A stretch of DNA of 6,372 nt from Fidelibacterota bacterium. GTDB lineage: Bacteria; Fidelibacterota; Fidelibacteria; Fidelibacterales; DSDE01. The stretch is taken from the NCBI GenBank assembly GCA_011049095.1, contig DSDE01000219.1, forward strand, positions 1 through 6,372, given 5' to 3'. The position numbers and the translations under genes were made by a program. The notes under the pieces were generated by a model. That model saw only the letters and a list, made by a program, of their open reading frames with translations, did not search any database and had not been told where the DNA came from. How positions within the stretch are numbered: position 1 is the stretch's first letter; every line of letters begins with the position of its first letter. This document shows, in pieces, positions 1 through 5,884 of the stretch.

Positions 1-1
1 C

Positions 2-379
2 TTTTATATGGGTGGTGCAGGAATGGTATCATATACCATACCGCTGCGCGGCTACAATGACCAGTCAATCGGTCCCAGAAGCGGCAGCAATCCCATCGGC
101 GGGCAAACGATGCTGAAATATTCCACAGAGCTGCGTTACCTTCTCTCGGAAAATCCCACGCTCTATGCCTTTGCCTTTGCAGAAACAGGCCAGGTCTGGC
201 GAAATTATCGGGATATTTACTTTCCGGATTTAGTGCGGTCTGCAGGAATTGGCGCCCGTATCTACATGCCCATGGTTGGTGTCCTTGGCTTTGATTTAGG
301 CTATGCACTGGATGATAATAATTTTGACGGAAAAGCGGATGGCTGGAAGAGTCACTTCGTCTTTGGAATGCCATTTTAA
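2..379 (+). CDS. bamA: BamA (Omp85 family) outer-membrane assembly factor, C-terminal part only
   Basis: This is the last 125 codons of a gene that begins before the window; the reading frame is open from base 2, so the first ATG at base 8 is internal. BamA is the central barrel of the machine that folds and inserts outer-membrane proteins. Seen in the sequence: LRGY at bases 44-55, matching the (V/I)RG(F/Y) motif of the Omp85 loop L6 that tucks into the barrel; a following Gly/Ser-rich loop; a strand resembling the usual KYSxELR segment; an AETGQVW strand close to the family's FxDxGxVW; a paired strand (GIGARIYMPMVGVLGFDLGY); and a terminal strand ending in phenylalanine (FVFGMPF), the classical C-terminal recognition signal of outer-membrane barrels. 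No POTRA domains are visible because they lie upstream. TamA or another Omp85 member is possible, but the adjacent skp and lpx genes favour BamA. Confidence 0.88.
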   Translation, partial: FYMGGAGMVSYTIPLRGYNDQSIGPRSGSNPIGGQTMLKYSTELRYLLSENPTLYAFAFAETGQVWRNYRDIYFPDLVRSAGIGARIYMPMVGVLGFDLGYALDDNNFDGKADGWKSHFVFGMPF

Positions 380-380
380 A

Positions 381-387
381 AAAGGAG
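381..387 (+). promoter_or_regulatory. Strong Shine-Dalgarno site of skp
   Basis: AAAGGAG lies 6 nt upstream of the GTG at 394 and occupies most of the 14-nt spacer between the bamA stop and skp. It supports the GTG start and is the best ribosome binding site in the window. This is the only junction here where adjacent genes do not overlap, so skp can be loaded independently of upstream translation. Confidence 0.8.
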
Positions 388-393
388 TATATT

Positions 394-918
394 GTGAAAA
401 GAGCTTGGATTGTTTTTCTTGCTATGATGCTTATCGCGGGTTTTGCCCAGGCAGAATTAAAAATCGGATATATTGATTCCGAAAAAATTCTCTTGGATTA
501 TGAAGAGAGTAAAGATGCCCTTTCCAAATTGGAAGCGCAAAACCGCCGCTATCAGGAAGAATTTCAGGAAATGCAGGTTCGTTATCAAAATCTGCTGGAA
601 GAGTATGAAAAGAAGAAATTTGTAGCGACAGATCTTTGGAAAAAACAGAAAGAAGAAGAAGCCGAGAAGCTGGCAATGGATATTCAGAATTATCAAATGA
701 CAAAATTTGGTCCCCAGGGTGAGATTTATAAAAAAGAAGCGGAGCTGATGGCGCCAGTGCTGGAAAAAATTAATAATATCCTGAAAAAGATTGGTGCCGA
801 AGGTGGCTATGACTATATCATTGATACTGCCCAGCGGTCCATTGTTTTCGCCAATCCCAAGCACGATCTTACCAGCGTTGTTCTTTATGAGTTGAGTAAA
901 GCAACTGAGATAAAATAG
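394..918 (+). CDS. skp: Skp/OmpH-family periplasmic chaperone
   Basis: This 174-residue protein belongs to the OmpH/Skp family, trimeric periplasmic chaperones that hold unfolded outer-membrane proteins between the Sec translocon and the BAM complex. A Sec signal peptide is clear: basic MKR, a hydrophobic core to about residue 17, and cleavage likely after AQA (residue 20). The mature protein opens with KIGYIDSEKIL (residues 23-33), the family's hallmark first strand. A long charged segment rich in Glu, Lys and Gln (about 35-132) forms the coiled-coil tentacles, with a turn near FGPQGE (105-110). The tail returns to the body through GGYDYIIDTA (137-146) and a final helix. The GTG start is fixed by the SD site 6 nt upstream and by the signal peptide. 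It follows bamA directly, as in many diderms, and its stop overlaps the lpxD start by one base. Length is ordinary for the family. Confidence 0.93.
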   Translation: MKRAWIVFLAMMLIAGFAQAELKIGYIDSEKILLDYEESKDALSKLEAQNRRYQEEFQEMQVRYQNLLEEYEKKKFVATDLWKKQKEEEAEKLAMDIQNYQMTKFGPQGEIYKKEAELMAPVLEKINNILKKIGAEGGYDYIIDTAQRSIVFANPKHDLTSVVLYELSKATEIK

Positions 919-1904
919 TGCCGTCCCATCCTTTTTCTTTAAAGGAGATTGCAGATCTCATTTCCTGTGATTTCAGGGGAGATGCTGATTTACAGATAGA
1001 AAAGCTGGCCGAAATACATCGGGCTGACGGTCGTTCTCTGACTTTTGTTGATAATCCCCGCTATCAAAAATATATCGATTCAAGTGGCGCCGCGGCAATT
1101 ATACTGAACCCGGAGCTTAAAACTGATTTTCCAAATGTGATACTCAGTAAGAATCCCCAGGGAGATTTTGCACGCCTGATTCCACATTTTTTCCCTGAAC
1201 GGGGCCTGCAAGAGCGAATCATTCATCCCCGAGCGGTGATAGACGAAAGCGCAAGTTTTGGAGAAAATTGCCATATTGGGGCCAATACCATAATCGGTCA
1301 CAACGTGAAAATTGGCAGCAATACCGTTATTTACGGGAATGTCACCATCTATGACCACACAGAAATAGGCAATAATGTGATTATTCACGCCGGAACCGTT
1401 ATTGGCAGCGATGGTTTTGGATTTAATTTTCAGGGTGACAGTTTTAAAAAAATACCGCAATTAGGCCGGGTCATTATTGAGGATGATGTAGAAATCGGCG
1501 CCAACTGTACCATTGACAGAGCTACTGTAGGGGCTACGATTGTGGGGCAAGGAAGCAAAATTGATAATCTTGTTCACCTCGCCCACAATGTAAAAATTGG
1601 CAAGCATTGTGCCGTGGCTGGTCAGACAGGATTTGCAGGTAGCGCCGTTGTTGGCGATTACTGCATTTTTGGTGGACAGGTGGCTGTTAATGGCCATGTG
1701 AAAATCGCACCTGGCACCCAAGTGGCAGCCCGAACCGGCATAACAAAAGATATTTCCGCACCAGAAACAGTAGGCGGCGTGCCGGCAATGCCCATTAATG
1801 ATTACCGCAAAAGGGAAATATATTTACGGAAGCTGCCGCAAATGAACGAAGAATTGAAACGAATAATCAGTTTTTTGAAAGAGAGATTTTCGGATTTTCT
1901 ATGA
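918..1904 (+). CDS. lpxD: UDP-3-O-(3-hydroxyacyl)glucosamine N-acyltransferase LpxD
   Basis: LpxD transfers a second (R)-3-hydroxyacyl chain from acyl-ACP to the glucosamine amine, the third step of lipid A synthesis, in the cytoplasm. The 328 residues show the expected parts: an N-terminal uridine-binding domain (about 1-100, with FSLKEIADLI at 6-15 and LTFVDNPRY at 41-49), a left-handed beta-helix of hexapeptide repeats (about 103-280), and a C-terminal helix (about 296-328). Family signatures are GTVIGSDGFGF (159-169), IPQLGRVIIEDDVEIGAN (179-196), TIDRATVG (198-205) and IDNLVHLAHNVKIG (215-228); His223 in the AHN triplet aligns with the catalytic His239 of E. coli LpxD. The GTG start shares its G with the skp stop (TAGTG), and the N-terminus begins where the family normally begins. 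Only a weak SD (GAG near 907) is visible, suggesting coupling to skp translation. The stop overlaps the next ATG by 4 nt. Confidence 0.97.
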   Translation: MPSHPFSLKEIADLISCDFRGDADLQIEKLAEIHRADGRSLTFVDNPRYQKYIDSSGAAAIILNPELKTDFPNVILSKNPQGDFARLIPHFFPERGLQERIIHPRAVIDESASFGENCHIGANTIIGHNVKIGSNTVIYGNVTIYDHTEIGNNVIIHAGTVIGSDGFGFNFQGDSFKKIPQLGRVIIEDDVEIGANCTIDRATVGATIVGQGSKIDNLVHLAHNVKIGKHCAVAGQTGFAGSAVVGDYCIFGGQVAVNGHVKIAPGTQVAARTGITKDISAPETVGGVPAMPINDYRKREIYLRKLPQMNEELKRIISFLKERFSDFL

Positions 1905-3304
1905 TACAAAATCAACATACAATTGGAAAACCGGTGACGGTTTCCGGAATTGGCCTGCACACAGGTGTCCGCAGCAGTGTTACTTTTCATCCGGCGCAGC
2001 AAAACAGCGGAATCCGTTTTGTTCGGACAGACCTGCCAGAACGGGTGGAAATTCCTGCTAACGTTGACTACGTGGTGGACATCAGTCGAGGTACAACGCT
2101 GGGCCTGAAGGGAACCCGCATTCACACGGTTGAGCATGTGCTGGGCGCTGTTTCGGGCCTGGAGATTGACAATATTCTCATTGAGCTGACGGGCCCCGAG
2201 CCGCCGGTAATGGATGGCAGCGCCAAACCTTTTGTAGATGCGCTGCTTTCAGCCAGTGTCGTGAAGCAAGATGCCATTCGCAATGTGCTGGTCATTGATA
2301 AAACAGTCACTTATGATGAGCCAGGCAAGGGAATAGACATTCACGTTACACCTTCAGACAGATTTCGTATTACTTTTATGTTGGATTATCCAAGTTATCC
2401 CACTTTGGGGACTCAGTATTATGCCCTCTATTCTCTGAAAGAAGATTTCATCAATGAAATTAGTTCTGCCCGCACCTTCAGTCTGCTCAGTGAAGTGGAA
2501 TCATTAAAAAATATGGGCCTGATCAAAGGTGGCACTTTAGATAATGCCATCATTTTTGTTGATAAAAAAGTGGAGTCTGAGAATCTTGCGCACCTCAAAA
2601 AGATTTTTAACATTACTGATAAAATCAGCGTTGAGAAATATGGCACCCTTAATAACCGCCAGCTTCGCTATGCCAATGAGCCGGTGCGCCATAAAATTCT
2701 CGATCTAATTGGTGATTTGACACTTTTGGGAATGCCAATCCAAGGGCATGTTGTGGCAGCTCGCAGCGGACACAAGGCCAATGTCGAGGTGGTAAAAACC
2801 ATTCGCCGCCTTTTTGAAAAACAGATTACCCAGCAATTGCTCTCAGTTGAAAATAATGAAAAAAAGACCATACAGCTTGACATCTCAGCTATTAACCGTA
2901 TTCTGCCACATCGTTATCCCTTTTTGTTGGTTGACCGCATCACGATGCTACAGCCTGGCGAATGTGTGGAAGGCATTAAAAATATAACTATCAACGAGCC
3001 CTATTTTATGGGTCATTTTCCGGAAAGACCTGTCATGCCTGGTGTTTTAATTTTAGAAGCGATGGGGCAGACCGGCGGTATCCTCCTGCTCAATTCCATT
3101 TCTCAGCCTGACAGCAAACTCATTTTTTTTACTGGGATGGAATCAGTAAAATTTCGTAAGACCGTCTCTCCGGGAGATCAGCTCATTCTCAAGCTGAAAT
3201 TGGTAAAAGCCCGTTTGGGTACTTATAAAATGGAAGGCACAGCTACCGTGGACGGACAGCTTGTTGCCGAAGCGCAATTAACTGCTGCTCTGGTAGAAAA
3301 ATGA
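1901..3304 (+). CDS. lpxC/fabZ: Bifunctional LpxC deacetylase - FabZ dehydratase fusion
   Basis: A 467-residue fusion of two cytoplasmic enzymes. Residues about 1-308 are LpxC, the zinc deacetylase that commits UDP-3-O-acyl-GlcNAc to lipid A. Visible motifs are GIGLHTG (16-22), HTVEH (75-79), PPVMDGSA (101-108), ARTF (190-193), GGTLDNAI (210-217), HKILDLIGDL (264-273) and GHKAN (290-294). The zinc ligands align as His79, His264 and Asp268, with Glu78 and His291 as catalytic residues. Residues about 323-467 are FabZ, which dehydrates (R)-3-hydroxyacyl-ACP in fatty acid elongation: ILPHRYPFLLVDR (334-346), then MGHFPERPVMPGVLILEAMGQ-type core (370-390) with catalytic His372 and Glu386 at the family spacing of 14. 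A short polar linker (about 309-322) joins them. No stop or frameshift interrupts the fusion, and both active sites look intact. Such fusions are known in Bacteroidetes/Chlorobi relatives. The ATG overlaps lpxD by 4 nt and has no good SD. Confidence 0.97.
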   Translation: MIQNQHTIGKPVTVSGIGLHTGVRSSVTFHPAQQNSGIRFVRTDLPERVEIPANVDYVVDISRGTTLGLKGTRIHTVEHVLGAVSGLEIDNILIELTGPEPPVMDGSAKPFVDALLSASVVKQDAIRNVLVIDKTVTYDEPGKGIDIHVTPSDRFRITFMLDYPSYPTLGTQYYALYSLKEDFINEISSARTFSLLSEVESLKNMGLIKGGTLDNAIIFVDKKVESENLAHLKKIFNITDKISVEKYGTLNNRQLRYANEPVRHKILDLIGDLTLLGMPIQGHVVAARSGHKANVEVVKTIRRLFEKQITQQLLSVENNEKKTIQLDISAINRILPHRYPFLLVDRITMLQPGECVEGIKNITINEPYFMGHFPERPVMPGVLILEAMGQTGGILLLNSISQPDSKLIFFTGMESVKFRKTVSPGDQLILKLKLVKARLGTYKMEGTATVDGQLVAEAQLTAALVEK

Positions 3305-4071
3305 AAGATATTCATCCAACCGCTATTGTATCTCCAGAGGCACAGCTTGCCGAAAATGTGAAAATCGGTCCTTATGCAATCATTGATGAAGATGTACAAA
3401 TTGGCGAAGATACGGTCATTCACTCCCATGCCGTCATTCGCAATGGCGCCAGAATCGGCAAAAGATGCGCCATTTTTAACAGTGCAATGATTAGCGAGCA
3501 GCCGCAGGACCTCAAATATGCCGGTGAGGAAACTCTAACCGAAATTGGTGATGATAGCACGATTAGGGAATTTTCCACTATCCATCGAGGCACCATTGAG
3601 CACGGCAAAACGGTAATCGGCAGTCATACACTTATCATGGCCTATGTCCACATTGCCCATGATTGTGAAGTGGGAAATCACTGTATCCTTTCTAATGCCA
3701 CACAGATAGCGGGGCATGTGAGCATTCACGATTGGGCTATACTTGGCGGTATGGTTGCCGTTCATCAGTTTGTAACCATTGGTGCGCATGTTTTCATTGG
3801 CGGCGCCTTTCGAGTTTCAAAAGATATTCCGCCGTATATATTGGCTGCAGGCGAGCCCCTAAAATATGCCGGGCTGAATGTTGTGGGCCTCAAGCGGCGG
3901 GGCTTTTCTGATGAGACCATCGACGCCATCGCCGGTTTTTATAGAGTTTTATATCGTAAACATTTGAATTACACCGATGCTGTCAGTTTTTTTGAAAAAA
4001 GCAATGTGCTGATTCCCGAAACACAATATGCGATTGATTTTGTCAAGGGGAGTCAACGGGGAATATTATAG
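3301..4071 (+). CDS. lpxA: UDP-N-acetylglucosamine O-acyltransferase LpxA
   Basis: LpxA catalyses the first lipid A step, moving an (R)-3-hydroxyacyl group from ACP to the 3-hydroxyl of UDP-GlcNAc in the cytoplasm. The 256 residues match the family's length. A left-handed beta-helix of hexapeptide repeats runs from IHPTAIV (4-10) to about residue 185, followed by a helical C-terminal domain. Diagnostic segments are QPQDLKYAGEE (67-77), IREFSTIHRGT (88-98), MAYVHIAHDCEVGNHC (113-128), GGMVAVHQF (149-157) and GLKRRGFS (196-203). His120 aligns with the catalytic His125 of E. coli LpxA; His117, His139 and His155 match the other conserved histidines. Gly168 aligns with E. coli Gly173, the acyl-chain length determinant. 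The ATG overlaps the lpxC-fabZ stop by 4 nt with little SD support. The TAG stop shares one base with the next gene's GTG. LpxB, often next, is not present here. Confidence 0.97.
   Translation: MKDIHPTAIVSPEAQLAENVKIGPYAIIDEDVQIGEDTVIHSHAVIRNGARIGKRCAIFNSAMISEQPQDLKYAGEETLTEIGDDSTIREFSTIHRGTIEHGKTVIGSHTLIMAYVHIAHDCEVGNHCILSNATQIAGHVSIHDWAILGGMVAVHQFVTIGAHVFIGGAFRVSKDIPPYILAAGEPLKYAGLNVVGLKRRGFSDETIDAIAGFYRVLYRKHLNYTDAVSFFEKSNVLIPETQYAIDFVKGSQRGIL
4058..4062 (+). promoter_or_regulatory. Shine-Dalgarno site of the unknown gene
   Basis: GGGGA lies inside the 3' end of lpxA, 8 nt before the GTG at 4071. Together with the downstream signal peptide it supports the GTG as the true start despite the one-base overlap with the lpxA stop. 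Confidence 0.6.
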
Positions 4072-4730
4072 TGCCTTATGTTTTTAGATTACTTTTCTCT
4101 GGAAAATGCCCCCATCAAGTATTTTTGGGGCTTTTTGTTCTTTGGCTGCCACTATCACTTTTTGCGCAGCCTCATCCAGGAAAAGTACTGAGCCGGAGTG
4201 AAGCCATCACCTATCTGAATGGTTTTGATCCCTTTCACGCAGCAAATTATCCTGAAGCATTTTCTCTGAATATTGCGCTGACACAGTCCAGGTCTATTGT
4301 TGCGCCGCTTTTTTCCGCTGGTTTTTCTTTTCCGTTGCAGCAGCCTTTTGCCTTATGCGGTAGCCTGGCTTATCAAAGCGCTGAAGATGAATTGTATCAC
4401 TATTTTATGCTGGGCGCTATTGTTGAGCCGTTTCAGTCCGATTCTGCCATTGTCAGATATCGCTTATCTTTTCAAAAGCGGCATGCCGATGGACCTCTTT
4501 TAAGAATGCGCCGTTTTTCTATAGCAGGAGAAATCTGGCGAGCTATCTATCAATTTTATATTGCTGCCGGGCTGGAGCTAAATCTGGAAAAGGGTGCAGT
4601 CAATGCATTCTATCCCGATGATTGGTTTGGAATGCCATATATGCGATTAAGCTGGCGTCAGTCTGCCTTAAATCTCAAGGCTAATGGGCATTTGTGGTCT
4701 GTATCTTTCTCAAGAGGAATTTCTATATGA
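4071..4730 (+). CDS. Secreted beta-rich protein of unknown function, probably outer-membrane or periplasmic
   Basis: I do not recognise this 219-residue protein. It starts with a GTG (TAGTG overlap with lpxA). The first 33 residues read as an unusually long Sec signal: basic residues at 6 and 12, a hydrophobic core VFLGLFVLWLPLSLFA (17-32), and cleavage likely at FAQ-PHP (33/34). No lipobox cysteine is present at the cleavage region. The mature part alternates polar and hydrophobic residues in several stretches (about 63-70, 78-87, 93-101, 109-120, 126-134, 147-153, 160-172, 189-202, 207-219), with Tyr/Phe/Trp at strand ends, which suggests about eight to ten beta strands, as in a small outer-membrane barrel. 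The last strand (LWSVSFSRGISI) ends in Ile rather than Phe. There are no conserved enzyme motifs. The start codon of dxr overlaps its stop, so it is a bona fide member of the operon. Position suggests an envelope role, but none can be assigned. Confidence 0.72.
   Translation: MPYVFRLLFSGKCPHQVFLGLFVLWLPLSLFAQPHPGKVLSRSEAITYLNGFDPFHAANYPEAFSLNIALTQSRSIVAPLFSAGFSFPLQQPFALCGSLAYQSAEDELYHYFMLGAIVEPFQSDSAIVRYRLSFQKRHADGPLLRMRRFSIAGEIWRAIYQFYIAAGLELNLEKGAVNAFYPDDWFGMPYMRLSWRQSALNLKANGHLWSVSFSRGISI
4712..4718 (+). promoter_or_regulatory. Shine-Dalgarno site that decides the dxr start
   Basis: AAGAGGA sits 8 nt upstream of the ATG at 4727. An in-frame GTG at 4694 would add 11 residues, but it has no comparable site, would place those residues before the nucleotide-binding strand, and would lengthen the overlap with the preceding gene from 4 to 37 nt. 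The ATG at 4727 is therefore preferred. Confidence 0.75.
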
Positions 4731-5884
4731 AAAAAATCGGTATTCTGGGAAGTACAGGCAGCATTGGGAATAATGCATTGAAAGTGATTGAGAGCCATCC
4801 TGAGGAATTCGAGTTGCTCTATATCACTGGCAATAGAAATATTGAAGAATTGGCCAGACAGATTATGAAATATAATCCTAAATATGCCGCTATAGCCAGA
4901 GCAGAGTTTTTTCCCAAGCTTTGCAATCTGACTGCAGGGACAAAAACGAAGCTGATGATTGGTCTATCGGGAATCCTTAACCTGGCAGCTAACAAAGAAG
5001 CAGATATAGCGCTGAATGCCATTGTTGGCAGTAGTGGGCTACAGCCCACCATCGCAGCAATCAATGCCGGAATTGACATAGCCCTCAGCAATAAAGAGAG
5101 TCTGGTGATGGCCGGCGATCTGGTTAATACTCTCCTTAAGAAAAAAAAGACGGCGCTTTATCCGGTGGACAGCGAACACAGCGCCATCTGGCAATGTCTG
5201 CAAGGAGAAAAGCAGGAAGATCTGGATAGCCTGATCCTCACCGGCAGCGGCGGACCTTTTCTCCATCGCGAACGAGACACTTTTGATCAAATTACTTTGA
5301 AGGAAGCTTTGAAGCATCCCAATTGGGCAATGGGGGCTAAAATCACCATTGATTCTGCCACCCTTATGAATAAAGGTCTGGAAGTGATTGAAGCCTATCA
5401 CCTCTTTCAGATTCCAGCTGAAAAGATTGAGCTGCTCATTCATCCCCAATCTATTATTCACAGCTTGGTGCGATTTCGGGATGGCAGTGTGAAAGCCCAG
5501 CTCGGCCTCCCTGATATGAAAATTCCCATTCAGTATGCTCTTAGTTACCCGCGACACATTAAAGCCGATTGGGAAAGGCTCGACCTGGCAAAGCTTGGGC
5601 AACTAAGCTTTTTCCAGCCCGATTTTGAGAAATTTCCAGCGCTCAAGCTGGCTTACGAAGCGCTGAAAATCGGCGGAACGGCGCCGGCTATTCTCAATGT
5701 GGCCAACGAACAGTCTGTTTACGCCTTTATGAAAGAAGAAATCCGCTTTAAGCAAATCTGGGAATGGACTGATGAAGCGCTGCAAAAATTTCCGGTGATT
5801 CAAAACCCCGATTTGGAAGAAATCCTTGCTACCGAGAAGCAAATCACCGATTATATCACTATGAAACGAAAGGAAATCCAATGA
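4727..5884 (+). CDS. dxr: 1-deoxy-D-xylulose 5-phosphate reductoisomerase Dxr (IspC)
   Basis: Dxr converts 1-deoxy-D-xylulose 5-phosphate to 2-C-methyl-D-erythritol 4-phosphate with NADPH and a divalent metal, the first committed step of the MEP isoprenoid pathway, in the cytoplasm. Starting at the ATG at 4727 gives 385 residues, a normal length. Seen: KIGILGSTGSIG (3-14), the NADPH-binding loop; NAIVGSSGLQPT (97-108); LSNKES (120-125); YPVDSEHSAIWQ (145-156), with metal ligands Asp148 and Glu150; LTGSGGPF (171-178); HPNWAMG (197-203), whose Trp200 is the flexible-loop tryptophan; IDSATLMNKGLEVIEA (208-223), with Asn215, Lys216 and metal ligand Glu219; and IHPQSIIHSLV (238-248). The C-terminal helical domain carries NVANEQSV (324-331). 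All catalytic residues are intact. It overlaps the unknown gene upstream and rseP downstream by 4 nt each. Confidence 0.97.
   Translation: MKKIGILGSTGSIGNNALKVIESHPEEFELLYITGNRNIEELARQIMKYNPKYAAIARAEFFPKLCNLTAGTKTKLMIGLSGILNLAANKEADIALNAIVGSSGLQPTIAAINAGIDIALSNKESLVMAGDLVNTLLKKKKTALYPVDSEHSAIWQCLQGEKQEDLDSLILTGSGGPFLHRERDTFDQITLKEALKHPNWAMGAKITIDSATLMNKGLEVIEAYHLFQIPAEKIELLIHPQSIIHSLVRFRDGSVKAQLGLPDMKIPIQYALSYPRHIKADWERLDLAKLGQLSFFQPDFEKFPALKLAYEALKIGGTAPAILNVANEQSVYAFMKEEIRFKQIWEWTDEALQKFPVIQNPDLEEILATEKQITDYITMKRKEIQ
5869..5874 (+). promoter_or_regulatory. Shine-Dalgarno site of rseP
   Basis: AAAGGA, inside the last codons of dxr, lies 6 nt upstream of the ATG at 5881 and fixes the start of the protease gene, whose ATG overlaps the dxr stop (ATGA). 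Confidence 0.65.

Noticed and set aside
380..393. Promoter or terminator between bamA and skp
   Set aside because: The gap is 14 nt, fully used by the SD site and spacer; there is no room for a hairpin or a separate promoter outside coding sequence.
457..864. Minus-strand open frame of 135 codons opposite skp
   Set aside because: It mirrors the skp coiled coil; its Phe/Leu/Ile richness is the complement of the Lys/Glu codons. No family motif, and skp on the plus strand is certain.
1246..1740. Recurrent ATTGG(C/G)-type motifs in lpxD, also in lpxA, as possible DNA repeats
   Set aside because: They encode the IG-containing hexapeptide repeats of the left-handed beta-helix; the repetition is at protein level with divergent DNA, so no repeat array is called.
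4297..4503. Plus-strand 68-codon frame inside the unknown gene
   Set aside because: Out of frame with the longer gene that has the signal peptide, SD site and coupled junctions. I considered a frameshift, but the 219-residue frame keeps its beta-strand pattern throughout and its stop meets the dxr start exactly.
4694..4726. Upstream GTG start for dxr
   Set aside because: It adds 11 residues ahead of the standard KKIGILGSTGSIG N-terminus and lacks an SD site; the ATG at 4727 has AAGAGGA at 8 nt and the ATGA junction seen elsewhere in the operon.
4071..4730. Unknown gene as a PorV/PorQ-type outer-membrane protein of FCB bacteria
   Set aside because: The signal peptide and barrel-like strands fit loosely, but the N-terminal glycine-rich segment typical of that family is not visible, and 219 residues is short for it. 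Kept as unassigned.
5039..5602. Minus-strand open frame of 187 codons opposite dxr
   Set aside because: Lies wholly inside dxr, whose catalytic motifs are encoded on the plus strand over the same bases; the reverse translation has no recognisable domain or supporting context.
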